Part shown: in pieces, positions 36,457-48,164 of the stretch | Numbering within the stretch: position 1 is the stretch's first letter | How the letters are laid out: each line of letters opens with the position of its first letter | From: Hofstenia miamia | Taxonomy: Eukaryota; Xenacoelomorpha; Acoela | DNA: 64,000 bases | NCBI GenBank assembly: GCA_004352715.1 | Contig: SCFE01000054.1 | Location: forward strand, 895,374-959,373 | Direction: 5' to 3' | The notes under the pieces: model-generated | What the model was told of the DNA's origin: nothing | The model's database searches: none | The model's input: only the letters and a program-made list of their open reading frames with translations | Translations under genes and position numbers: made by a program

Positions 36457-39013
36457 CACTAGAAAGACGGATCACAATTCCTCTCCTTCATGGACGGTGA
36501 TATCACTTTTGATACCACCCGTTATTTTACCATATGAAATCATATTGTTGTGGAGTAGAGCTAGCATTATTTACAAATGACAACATAATATTGTGGAAAT
36601 GAAAATCAGCACTTGGAAATGTACTTAATATGAAAAGAATTTTCTAATTTTTCAAAGAAACATCCTGTTACATATACTTTATAAATTTGACATCTTAAAA
36701 AACATAAAAACTTGGCCATAAAAATCAAGCATATAATTGTATCAATATTTTTAAAAAAACTTACTAATTATAAGCACATGGAACATTGCAAAAACTAACA
36801 TTTTTTGCAAATAACTTTTGTTTTCACAACAGCAGTACAAGAACCGCACACAGGATTCTTACATTTCGAGCATATTTTGGTAGCTAAACGCCGGTTTTGC
36901 CTACCACCACAATTCACCTTGCACCATTTCCTTTTAGCAGTGGAATTTGTTGGCTCTTTTTCAATATCAGAATCATCAGATGTGCTATTTGCTGTAGAGC
37001 TATTCTTCATTTGCAATTCTTGTAGCAATTTGAGCATGAATTCTCGACGGGACATGCTACTGCTTGTTATTTCCTTATAAATGATATATGCATTTATAGC
37101 AGCTAAATCTAGCACATTATAGAACACTTGCAGTGGCCAACGACTAGATGAAACTTTTGTTGTGTATAATCTTGCCATTTGATCAATTATATCAACGCCA
37201 AACTTTGTGTTGTAATATTCGACCGTTTCAGGCAAGTTTTTCTTTCCGCTTGCAATGGCTACATTCTGATGAACAGTGCTGAGAATCAACACATTTTTGT
37301 TTCTTTTGCCCTGGTATACTGTCAGAGTAGTGTCTTCATTTTTCAGAATTGTTGATGAAAATAAGGGCTGCTTTGAAGCTTTTATTTCGGGAGGGATTTC
37401 TTTACGAATTCGGTTCACTGTTCCGACTATGCTCGTCTTTCGTTGCAGAAGTTTTTTAGAGAGCTGCAATGAAGTAAAATAGTTATCGGTTGTAACGTTC
37501 CGACCCTTGTCGAGAAAAGGTTCCATTAGATGAAGAACAACGAATTCAGAAACTGGTTGGTTTGTAGGACGGTGAACAGCCTTCCCCAAATATGGGAATC
37601 CATTCACCAAATACTTTGACTTAGAATCAACAGCTAGCCAAAATTTAATCCCAAATTTGTCAGGTTTGCTGGCAATATATTGGGTGAATGGACATCGAGC
37701 TTTACTTGGAAATAGCTGTTCATCCACAGTTATATCCGAATGAGGCGAGTAACAGGCTTTGCAATTCTCAATAAATCTGTCCCAGATTATCGAAATTAGA
37801 GCAAATTTATCAGTACGCAATCTTTCAAATCGAGAGGACCTTAGATCAAATCTAATATATTTCAATAATTCTTTGTATCGATCACGGCTCATAGTGTTTC
37901 GAAAGTAATTTATACCCCAAATCCTGGACCAAAGTTGTTCCACTGGTTGTTTTTTTGCCAGCAAACCTCTCGCGTACATGACACCAAGTAGTTGATAAAT
38001 TTCTTCTCTGCTTGTTTTCCATGAATCATTTTGTAACTTTGATTGCGCTTCTGTTTCAGTACACTTTATAATATGTTTTATCATAAATCTATCTATGAAT
38101 AAGGAAAATGATGTAAGTATTTTTCCATTGGTAACATTCCTTTTTGGCAAAAGAAGTTGGGCCTGGTTTCTCTTTCAGTACGTTTTGTTGTTGTACCCTG
38201 CCTACATTTTGATCATCATTTGTTTTCAACGACCATACTGTACCTTCTTTTGCCACATAATTCAATGGGGAGTCAAGCCTGCTTCTTTTATTTGATTCAG
38301 AAGTAATGAAGTTTTCACGGCTACCTGGAAAATAAAATATAAAATCGTTTGTAGAGATCACGCCCATGAACTAATATTAGAATATAAGAATTACATACTT
38401 TACAATATAAAGATAATATTACATGCAATGCAATATAATTACATACAATATAAATATAAGAATTACAATTACAATATAAGAATTGTTTATAATATAAGAA
38501 TTACATACTAGGGTGCATGAATACTGGTTCCTTGTAAATACATGCATGCAGTCTTCTCTGTATGACAATTACCTATAACGGTAATTATTGTGCAATTACT
38601 CTATATATATATACATTTGCATAGCTACAGTAAATTAGAACTTTTGTATTTCATTCTAAGAATAAAAGCTTTGTATTTACCTGGAGCTTCATTGTTTTCT
38701 TCAAGTTCATCTGATTCACTAGAATCCTTGTTTATTGGAACAAATTCATCTTCACTGTCGGAAACAAACTCTTCTCCCTCTGATTCAGAAAATCGTGTTG
38801 TTTCAAGGATTTTCTGAATTTCTTCTTCTGTAAGGTTTCTTTTTGCCATATCTGAAAATTGTCAATGAGTTGAACTGAATTTTCGTATACACTTACATCA
38901 AACAGAAATATAAAAAGTCATTAAATACTGGTTAGCTATATTCAGAATTTATAGAATGGCAACACTTTAAAGTGGAGAGTGATATCACCTTTGATATCAC
39001 CATTGTTCGAGTG
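36457..39013 (-). mobile_element. piggyBac-type transposon with TTAA target duplications
   Basis: The ends start CACTAGAAAGACGG on the left and CACTCGAACAATGG on the right (reverse complement). They are flanked by TTAA at 36453-36456 and 39014-39017, the target duplication of piggyBac elements. Sub-terminal GATATCACTTTTGATACC and GATATCACCTTTGATATC motifs lie just inside both ends. The element is 2557 bp, about the size of autonomous family members, and contains one transposase gene on the minus strand. Confidence 0.93.
36795..38849 (-). pseudogene. piggyBac transposase, two exons, one frameshift
   Basis: Exon 1 (38681-38849) encodes an acidic N-terminus with many Glu, Asp and Ser. The intron 38325-38680 has GT...AG borders and keeps phase. 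Exon 2 runs from 38324 to a stop at 36795. A one-base shift at the T5 run 38141-38145 separates ...GPTSFAK from the frame with KRNVTNG. From there the 451-codon frame is open. It keeps the three catalytic aspartates in DITVDEQLFPSK, NVTTDNYFTS and GVDIIDQMARLY, and a C-terminal cysteine-rich finger (CGGRQNRR...CSKCKNPVCGSC...CKKC). Apart from the homopolymer shift, which may be a sequencing error, it looks complete. The family cuts and pastes DNA at TTAA without a footprint. Confidence 0.93.
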
Positions 39014-39703
39014 TTAAAGTCGGATTTAGATCATAATAGATTAGAAATATGTACTGTTTTCTTTGCAATATCTGGTATAAATATTTGATAATAGTTTAAA
39101 AATCCTAGTAAACATTGAATATCTAGAAAATGCTTCTTAGCTGGACGACCCCCACTATGCTTATAGCCGCACTTCATTTGTTTTTCCAAATTGCTTCATT
39201 TATTTTAGTTTACATTGGATAGTGTAGTAATTTATAAAGTGATTTCGTCAGTACTAAGACCTTAACAGCTTTTGTTTTGCCGAAAATAGACATTTTTCTT
39301 CTCTGAATAAAATTTAGAATTAGTTTATCTGAAATAAAATTTTCTTGATCAAAGTTGTTGACGCCATTTGTGGTGAGCTTTAACCTCGGAAGAGTAATTT
39401 CAGAATGGTTTTGTGTGCATTCAGCTGCTCAATCCTTTTCCTTATGGATACCCGTGTATATAGACTTCTGTTTGTTAATAAGTAATCCACTTGCATAGTT
39501 AAACTCATGCAATTATTTCAATAGTTGACGGAGACCTGCCTCCTTGTTTGTGATGAACGCAATGTCGTCAGCAAAAGCTAGATAATTGACATGTACATCT
39601 AAAAATTTAAAGTCTTCAGTTAAATAGAATTCTTGATAGACTGCAAGAGAGGTATCTCTGGTCTGACTACCTAAGTTTTTTAGATGAAGATTTCCAATTT
39701 CTN

Positions 39704-40032
39704 AAAAATGTGTCTGCAGTAATTTGATAATCTGCTATTAAAAGGACATAAATTTGCCTTTCTATAGCTCAGGAATAACAAATTCAGGCTATATCTAAGA
39801 AAAAATTTATTAAAGTTTATAATTATTTGTTTATATATATATATATATATAAATAAATTTATATGTATTTATATAAATATATATACATATATATTAATTA
39901 TTTATAATAGTTAAATATTCACACTAATTTTTTTCACAAAGAGATTGATAGAGTGAAAAAAATCCTGACAAATTTCAGTAAAGATCATATTCCAAAAAAA
40001 TTTCATTATTAATTCGTAATTGTGAACAATTA
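39704..40032. repeat. Long direct repeat D, left copy (329 bp)
   Basis: This sequence begins at a single N (39703) and closely matches 40935-41266. I noted a G/A change, an AAT indel and an A/G change near the end. The stop codon of the ORF at 40030-40827 overlaps its last bases. It could be a terminal direct repeat of an insertion or an assembly overlap of two alleles. Confidence 0.9.
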
Positions 40033-40827
40033 CCAGCCGCATAGTTGCCAAGTGTGAATTTTTTCGCAAATGGCTTTTACTGTTTTTCTCAAAAGAGTAA
40101 TGTCAACATCTGCACTATCACACTTAAGAACTTCATCAGAAAAAAAAATTTTCGAAAGTTTGTACGATTGGAAGAAATGTCGGGAAATACTGGTGCCATT
40201 TACAATCACTTTGGTCTTCATGACCCACCCTTTTCTATGCTTTCCATTGCATAGAATGGGAGTCTTTCCATCACAAACTGCACATAAGCAAACTTCTTCA
40301 GTTGTAGGAGAAATCATTGTCAGCATCACTTTTGCATTATGAAGCCGAAAACCAAAAAATGCTGTAGACGTTCTTGTGGATGGGACCACAATTTCATTGG
40401 TATGCTGCGACCTGGAAATTAGTAAAGGATGCTCTGTTTCTATTATGGGATTGTTTGAATCTTCTCCAAAGTACTCCTCTTTTACAGGCTCAATGATACA
40501 AACAGTTGATCCAATGCCAATGTCTGCGATTTGTAAGAGTCTCATGGTCTCTCTCAGCGTTCTTGTAAGTATGACGAAGGTGCCGGACGAAAGAACATCA
40601 AGTAGGACAAAAAGATGGCAATATATTGCCGATGCAGCCGAAACCTTCATGCATTTAGACCCATCTGCTTTCATCATAGGCCGATAACTTGCTAGGGGTT
40701 TATTGCATTTGGTGATATGCAGAATTGTTCCAGTTAACAACTTGTCTTCTCCGTTTTCACTAACTTCATTCAATTGTATTTTTTCTGAATTTTTCGCAAT
40801 GTTATATAAGGAAGTAAGGTTTGCCAT
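40030..40827 (-). CDS. Single-exon ORF of unknown function between long direct repeats
   Basis: This is an open frame of 265 codons with balanced composition and no introns. I do not recognise a named family. The N-terminal half alternates hydrophobic strands (HLFVLLDVLSSGTFVILT, then IADIGIGSTVCIIEP), as in an OB-fold-like beta domain, and resembles in pattern the uncharacterised invertebrate proteins with a G..V.I.EP motif. The C-terminal half has a possible metal-binding cluster, CLCAVCDGKTPILCNGKHRKGW. No signal peptide or membrane segment is seen. It sits on the minus strand inside the LINE, in the same orientation, and is flanked by about 330-bp direct repeats. The intact frame inside dead transposon sequence implies recent arrival or continued selection. 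The OB-fold suggestion is a guess from pattern only. Confidence 0.7.
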   Translation of the reverse strand: MANLTSLYNIAKNSEKIQLNEVSENGEDKLLTGTILHITKCNKPLASYRPMMKADGSKCMKVSAASAIYCHLFVLLDVLSSGTFVILTRTLRETMRLLQIADIGIGSTVCIIEPVKEEYFGEDSNNPIIETEHPLLISRSQHTNEIVVPSTRTSTAFFGFRLHNAKVMLTMISPTTEEVCLCAVCDGKTPILCNGKHRKGWVMKTKVIVNGTSISRHFFQSYKLSKIFFSDEVLKCDSADVDITLLRKTVKAICEKIHTWQLCGW

Positions 40828-40934
40828 TATGAAATGATATATTAGATAAATTATGCAGGTATATAAATTGCTTCCTATTCTATATTATGATTGGACCACA
40901 AGAAATGTATTATGATTGGACTACAGAAAATGTC

Positions 40935-41266
40935 AAAAATGTGTCTACAGTAATTTGATAATCTGCTAATATTAAAAGGACATAAATTTGCCTTTCTATA
41001 GCTCAGGAATAACAAATTCAGGCTATATCTAAGAAAAAATTTATTAAAGTTTATAATTATTTGTTTATATATATATATATATATAAATAAATTTATATGT
41101 ATTTATATAAATATATATACATATATATTAATTATTTATAATAGTTAAATATTCACACTAATTTTTTTCACAAAGAGATTGATAGAGTGAAAAAAATCCT
41201 GACAAATTTCAGTAAAGATCATATTCCAAGAAAATTTCATTATTAATTCGTAATTGTGAACAATTA
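40935..41266. repeat. Long direct repeat D, right copy (332 bp)
   Basis: This is the near-identical partner of 39704-40032. It includes an (AT)n tract and the same ending, GTGAACAATTA. Just upstream, two tandem ATGATTGGAC(C/T)ACA phrases occur (about 40887 and 40912). Confidence 0.9.
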
Positions 41267-44200
41267 AAACTTCAATATCTACGTTTTGTTATCATATTTG
41301 AACTCATTGAACCTTAGAAAACCTTAGAAGTAACAACCACTACAAATTTTATAAAGACATTCAAAATCAAAAGTTTTATGTATCTAAAAAAGACTTTGAA
41401 CAAACTATTGTGTATTAAACTAACTAACACCAACCCAGCGGAGCTACAACTCGTTTTATTGCGATTTGAGGTAACAAAAACGAGTACTATATAAAGTTTT
41501 AATAATATTTAGCACATAAGTTCGGATGTCAATTTTTCTAGGGTCTCAGATTAATATTTGCTTGATTAAAATCATACGCTTTTTGGAAATCTACATTTAG
41601 TATTCTGATGTTATTAGAATTACAATGATCGATAATAAACTGTAAAGTTGATATACTTAGTGAACGTTTGCGGTTCTTTATGAATCCTGTTTTGTTTAGA
41701 CTAATATATTTCTCACCAATATTGTTAATCTTACTATTTATCATATGTTCCATAATTTTAAGTTCCATATTTAGCAATGATATGGGGCGCCATGATTTTG
41801 GAGAAGTTAAGTCCTTAGATTTTTTGATATCAGTCTAATAACGCCATCTGTTAAGCTATTTTCAATTTATGATAGATTCAATCAGTAACTTTAAATATGG
41901 TAATACAACCTTTCATAAGGTTAGATAAAATTGGAACTTAAGTTGTCTATTCCAGGACAATTTTTGAAGCTTTTTTATTGCAAATACAATTTCTTCAGAG
42001 GTAAAATTTAGAGATAGGCCGTCTTTTTCTTCTGATATTTCGTAGTAGTCTGGTATAAAGTTACTTAGATTGAGACTCTTTCGTTGTAAAGGTCTTGATA
42101 GAATTTTGTAAACTGGTGGACAATATCTTCAGTTTTTTCCGATAGTATTCCATTGTCCATTCTAACTTTGGACGATATGGCGTTTACTCACTGAACTATT
42201 AATGAAGCTTTTTATTTCTTTGGGGCTTCCTTCGTTGATCTCATACTCTATATTATTTATATATTCAAATTCAGTTAGGGTTTTTCCATTAGAATGTCAT
42301 TGATCTGGTTTTCAATCAATTGTTTCATATCATTATATTCAATCATATCTGGACTCAGAAGTCTGAATTGCTTCTCTAGGTTACTTAGTCTATAGTAGCG
42401 CTCATTATTAATTAGTGATTTTAGCATAGCAATTAGGTTTATAATTTTCAGAAGTGTTCACTCAATATTACGCAATTTTAGGCATTCTATGATGAGACTA
42501 TGTATTTCATTGAGATGTTTCTCGATCTCATTCGCCATATGCCAAGCCAGTGATGGCGTTCTTGTTGGAAACATGTAAGCAATGGCTTGTGGTCGGGTAT
42601 TTTAGCGTTAATTACTTTTGATACCACTCTAATTAGATTTGACGATGTGAAACAACGATCTATCCTGGAAAAACAGGAACCAAAATTATTTTGATATTTC
42701 GAACTTTTCAAGCATTGCAGCAATGTCTGATAGTTTGTAGTGGCTCCGCAGATGTTTTTCCAGGTAGTTAACTCGCGTTAAAGTTTAAATTGCACAAGCC
42801 CTACTACCATTTATATCAGTGTTGCAATAACGGCAGTTCGAATCTCCAAGGCCAATCATTGCCTGGGTTTGCAGTCTGTGTATAGCTGCCATAATAAAAG
42901 TTACCGTCTCTTTATATGTTTCTTTTACCTATAGTGGTTTACAATCATAGTCTTAGGTTTTTTCATTATGAGGATTTGTGCAATTTCACATTGTGACTCA
43001 ATGTTTATTTGTGGGGTTGCATTGCTTATTAATGTCAGCCCCCCCTTGAATGACGCGGAGTTTGGTGTTCAAAAATCACAGGAAGCCTCTTGATTGCCAT
43101 TAATTCTGAATATTAGAAAAAAGTTTCTCGATTTTCGTTTCCTGTATGAAGACATAATCAGGTTTATATATAAGCAGTGCTTCAAAGTTTTTGTAAATTT
43201 TTTTTTCACTTGTGACACATTTTACATTGAAGTTGATAACTTTAAGTGAAGACGATTTCATAGTGGATGAGGAGAAAGAAGTGGAGGAGGCAGTGTTTAG
43301 AATGTTGAACTAATACTGCTATCGCTGGTGTCAATCGTAAGAGCTGGTGAACTTGAAGTAGTTAGCAATTGACGGGTGTGTGGGCTAGAGAAAGGTTTGG
43401 CCGTTTCTCATAATATCTCCATGGCAATGTTAAAGGTTTCTCTAGGTCATTTGACTCTACAACAACTTCTTCGGTTACAGAGGACGTTTGGACCTGTCTT
43501 AAGTTCGAAAAGACATTTTTGTATCAATTTTTTTGGCTATTACTGTCAGTAGCTTCCATAGTATTGTTAATTGGTTGCGGTGTCTCCGGAACACGCAAAA
43601 TAATATGTGCTTTTAGAGAGGGATATCAGTGTCGACTTTCTTTAGCATCAACATTCGTGATGCTAAGACTGGGACAAAACATTCACAAAACTGCCACCGG
43701 CGAAGTACATTTCACTGATCCACCTGCAGCTTCAGTCGGCACCTCATCGGAAAATCCGAGAGAAGGAAAAAGCATCCACTAGTTTCGAACCACTTCATTT
43801 AACGAGCTCATGTCAGCGTATCAACCCTGTCTGTTCTTTTAGTGAAATATATCAATAACATCCGTCTTCAGATCACATCAGGGTCACCATGCCGCATCGT
43901 CACCGCGTGCCTGCTTACAGAATCTAGCTTTAACTCTAGTTTAATAACACAAGCAGGACAAATAAATAATTTTAAACCAGTACAAGTTAAACAGAACTAT
44001 GCATTAAACACGCTTTCATATCGGGTGATAAATTCCTATCGATGACACAGTATATACTTCATTAAACATAACAATGTAGTCTAAGCTCCAGTTTGGTAAA
44101 GCAGATACAATTGCGATTTTGAAGTGGGAGGCAACCCACTGAATATTGCAAAATATATGGATGAGGCAGTTTTAAAGAATTTCTCAGTTCACTATAGCCA

Positions 44201-44314
44201 ATTTTACTACAGAAAATATCAAAAATGCATCCATTTGTATCACTGGTATTCAAATATACCGGCTCAGAAAAGAGTGAGATCTGTCTGCCTTCAGCGAATA
44301 AGTGCGTTCATGAG

Positions 44315-46482
44315 CAAGCTTAGGAATCATATGCACTTAAAAACCCCAATATATGCAATGCACTTATGCCACTAAAAATGATCACATATGCACTTAAATA
44401 TGCAACTAAAAAAATGCAAAAAATTAACTAAATACTTTGGTTACAAGCCAGAAACAACATATGGAAAAGATTTTCCGGGTTGAATCGTTTTCTGTTATCC
44501 GTCAGTATTTGTCCATATATGGAAAATGACCTCTCCACGTCAACTGAGGCTATCGGACAAGCACTGGACATCATTTCTTTCTCTGCAGGGGAGAGATTTT
44601 CGAGACTTCCATTTAAAATTGCCTGAAGTCCTTCGTTCTTACTGAGCACATCATCTAGTTTCTGAGAGATGGCATTCTCGAATTTTGTCGCGGACAAGTG
44701 GAGTGCAGCCATTGCTTCTGAAGCTGAGATGTCTCTTTTTTGGAGATTCTTGAGTAGCGTAGGCAATTCACCATATCTTTCAATAATACCATCAATTCTC
44801 AATTTTACCTCCGGGTTGATAAGGAGGGATTTTGCAACAGGAATAGCATTGTTGGCCTTGTCCTCGAATTGTGCAATTATTTCTGCCAATTTCGAAAAGT
44901 TTTCCTGTAAATATTTGGCACCTTCTATCCATGTGCCCCAACGGGTGATACAAACCTCCTTGGGCATTGGCACTCCAGCATTCATCAACATGTTTTTTCT
45001 AGAAGGCGCCTTTTTGAAAATTTTCTTGATTGAAGAAATTAACTGATCAACTTCGGGTTCTCGCTCTCTAATTTTTTCGCACACACGATGAACGCCATGT
45101 GCCAAGCAGATGACATGGGTCATCTTTGGCATGAGAACCTGCAGCCCTGTAAACAAAAGGTAAATTTTTAGTTTTGTTATTTTTTTGATTATTAATAATA
45201 ATAATTTATTATCAAAATTCCATACCTTCAATTGCCTTTTTCATGTATGAAGCTCCGTCGGTTATACAGGCCAAGAAGTCATCAGGGGAGGTCGATAATT
45301 TTGTAATTGTACTGTTGATAAATCTTGAAATTGTTGTATGATTGACAGCGTTCAGAACCTCCATATTAGCAAGAAAAACTTCAGAATCTTTTTCAAAAGT
45401 TCCAACAATTGCGTTGCATATGTATCATCCCATCGAGTCTGTGGTTTCGTCAACAGAAATCCATTTTTTCTTCAAAGCTAGTAATCTATTCATGGATTCA
45501 AATTTTTCTTCAAAAAGTTTCGGTACATAAGTCTTGCGGATAGAAGACTCAGAAGGTGTTGTATTCTTTGTCCACTTTAACAGAATAGCTCGAACAGTCG
45601 GATTCTGTAATTTGGAAATCGGAATATTTGCTGCGGTAAACATTTTTGCAATGTCCATGGCGTAAGAAGATTCAGAAGAAGGTTGTATCATATCAGTGAT
45701 AGGCACAATTGATGTTGAAGGCACGTCTTGGGCATGTTTTTTGTGCTTAGCGGTCCCAAGATGTTGAACAACCAGGAATCGTTTTTGGTAAGATAACGTC
45801 TCATTGCATAAAGTGCAGACCAAATTGTTTCCTGCGCCTCGCAGACAAGAAAACTCTCTGGTGTATCGCTCAATGAGCTCACGATTTGTTGGTTTTGGCT
45901 TCATGGCTGCGTTCTATAATGTACGCCTATAACCTATAACGTATTAATCCACAATGGCACATCTGCGGCTGGAGATTTCTAAGAAATTAGCGCCACATGC
46001 ATGGACTTCTAAATAACATCTGGACGCGAAGCAATTTGCTAACCGCAAAAACCGGAGACATATTTTGGCCATTGTTTATTTAATTACTCGCATTACGATT
46101 CATTTGCATTCGTTGTAATGGTGTACAAATGCTGCGTTCCACACTGCACTGTAAAGATAATCTGTGTTTACATTTCCTCTAAACAACTATTAATTATATG
46201 CATCATCTGAAATTATTTTGGTAAATAGTTTAGATAAATATTTGGCCAAAACATGTATTTGCTTATTTTTTGCTTCGCGTCCAGATGTAATTTAGAAGTC
46301 CATGTCCACATGTATTCCTTAGAAATATGCAATTGAATTTTAAGAAATTGTAATACTATGCACTTATAATATGCTCTTAAAATATGCCAGTAAATGCTTG
46401 TATATGGTATAATATGCCAGTAAATGCTTGTATATGGTATTTAAATATGCCCTTATGCACTTATGCATTTATCCTAAGCCTG
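44315..46482 (-). mobile_element. hAT transposon with perfect 8-bp target duplication
   Basis: The ends CAAGCTTAGGA and, reverse complemented, CAGGCTTAGGA are flanked by identical TTCATGAG at 44307-44314 and 46483-46490. Both sub-terminal regions are packed with TATGCACTTA/ATATGC motifs, the kind of repeats bound by hAT transposases. The element is 2168 bp and carries one spliced transposase gene. A 31-bp tandem duplication (TATGCCAGTAAATGCTTG...) near 46385-46445 is present once in the deleted relative at 62907-63716. Confidence 0.95.
44428..45904 (-). pseudogene. hAT transposase (BED finger, CGGBP1-related type), one premature stop
   Basis: Exon 1 is 45226-45904 and exon 2 is 44428-45146, joined across an 79-bp GT...AG intron in phase. 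The N-terminus has a BED-type zinc finger (LVCTLCNETLSYQKR, then VQHLGTAKHKKH). Next comes KWISVDETTDSMG, with the first catalytic acidic residue region, directly followed by a TGA at 45425-45427. The frame stays open afterwards through ITDGASYMKKAIE, CLAHGVHRVCEK, CITRWGTWIEGA and the C-terminal dimerisation motif IASVDVERSFSIY. The TGA may reflect CGA to TGA deamination. The layout resembles the hAT lineage that gave rise to vertebrate CGGBP1. Apart from that stop, it appears complete. Confidence 0.92.
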
Positions 46483-46490
46483 TTCATGAG

Positions 46491-47549
46491 ATAATTCTTG
46501 TAACTGCCCAAGAGCTAACTTAATTTCGCATGCTTAGAATTGACAAAGTAAGAATATCTAGACACAATTTATTGTAATTGAGATCATTGACTGATTAAGA
46601 TGCCAAAGGTTGTATTACAAACACTACTTCATTATTGTAGCGAGCAGTTACCTTAATGTCTTCCTCAATATCCACATAAAATACTACCTGATGATCAGTT
46701 CGTTAAGAAAATTTCGCACAAATTTGATATTCCTGAATTATTTTTTTGAATTACAATTAGGGATTTTGCATATTCTCTTTGTAGAATTTTGCAAATTTGT
46801 TATAATCTATAGGTAGCTTATCAAGCCATTTTAATTCAGCCAGTTCATCTTTAATATATGTTCTTTTGATGTAAGTTCGTATCAGAGATGCTCCTACACA
46901 TTTTTGGGAAACGAAGGCTTTCTCATCGAGTCATTTGAGTCATACCTGGTTCTTATGTGATTGACTATAAATCTGAGTATGCTTTGCAATGAGGTAACAC
47001 ATCCATTTGGCACATCAATGCTTTCCCCATAATGATCTTCACCCTAAATGATTGCATGATATGCACAGGAAGAATGTCATCTCAGCTAAACATAGTTTTG
47101 TTTCTTGCGAACTTTTGGAAGAAGGGACTACTACTATTTGCAAGGATAATCAGAACTAGTTACAAGAAATAATGACGGAAGAATACAGTGTTGCCGTTGA
47201 TATAGATATTTGTTTCAATTCAAATCAACAGGAATTTGTTGAGGTCAACAGCACTACACGATTTCAAGAAAATTTACTAACTTTATGCAGTTCATGTGTG
47301 TAAACAAGGTACACAGTTCATTAATAATTACTTAGTGAATGCGTGATTGCACCGTATTAAAGTTATGTATTTATTAAAAATGCATTCAAAGTTGTTTTAA
47401 AGTTCCAAATACAGTAGGCTCATAATTACCGATGAACATTTCATTATATTATCTTTGAAACAATTTGTCAGTTAATTCCTTACTATGTACAAAAGTTTGC
47501 AATTGAAATTGTAGATTTGCTTGGTAGGGTTGCAAAATACGCTTAAAAT

Positions 47550-47580
<31 letters not shown>

Positions 47581-48164
47581 TATATATATAAGATCAATTT
47601 TAAACACATAAATATTCATATTATTTTATTTAGTGACAGCTTGGAATCTTTTGTGGCATCTACACCCCACATTCCTAAGTATTTTCTAATTATTTCTAAG
47701 TGTTTAAGTATTTATGAAATTTTAATAATATTGATTTCATATCAAAAAGATTAAAAGTGTTTTCATTTAATTTTTATTAGTTTTCAAGCCGTTAATTACT
47801 TTTGAATTTTTAATTATTATCAAAAAAATTAAGAATAATGTAATGTGTTGCTTTATCTAATACTAAAATTTTAGAGTTCACAAAATGATATTCCTAAAAT
47901 AATATAAGAAGTAATTGAAAAAATGATGAAATGATTCTTTGCATTTTCACGTGTTATAAGATAATATATTACTCTCATAAAACTAGATTTTTAGATCAAA
48001 ATTATTTGATATTGGAGCGATCCATTACACAAGCAGAGTAGTTTTGACAACAAAATTTGCCCTGAAGTAAAAATGGTATAATGTCTTTATTAACATAAAT
48101 AAAACATTTTTTAGAAAAAAAGACATATGAAGTACTGCTTTCTTTGAGAAAAAACCGTAGTTAG
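46491..48164. other. AT-rich non-coding DNA with an (AT)n run at 47549-47590
   Basis: Nothing coding or structured is recognised between the hAT element and the recombinase-like gene. Confidence 0.5.

Larger units (their letters stand above)
39140..43800 (-). mobile_element. Decayed non-LTR retrotransposon (LINE), interrupted at 39703-41266
   Basis: Read on the minus strand. About 43560-43700 hold remnants of ORF1 CCHC knuckles (CQ..HHEC- and ACSGDTAT-like). ORF2 starts at the ATG at 43261 with an AP-endonuclease N-terminus (VINFNVKCV, KPDYVFIQETKI). The endonuclease end is SRIDRCFTSSNL and IPDHKPLL (about 42600-42690). Reverse transcriptase motif A is LNVDFQKAYD (about 41570), and motif C is YLAFADDIAFIT with catalytic FADD at 39564-39575, followed by SGLLINKQKS. 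A C-terminal SIFGKTKAVKVLVLTKSLYK segment lies at about 39280. Motifs A and C are normally some 70 residues apart but here are 2 kb apart, because another sequence is inserted. Many stops and shifts show it is dead. Confidence 0.85.

Noticed and set aside
43519-43782. 87-codon plus-strand frame
   Set aside because: Opposite strand of the LINE ORF1 zinc-knuckle region; no motif of its own.
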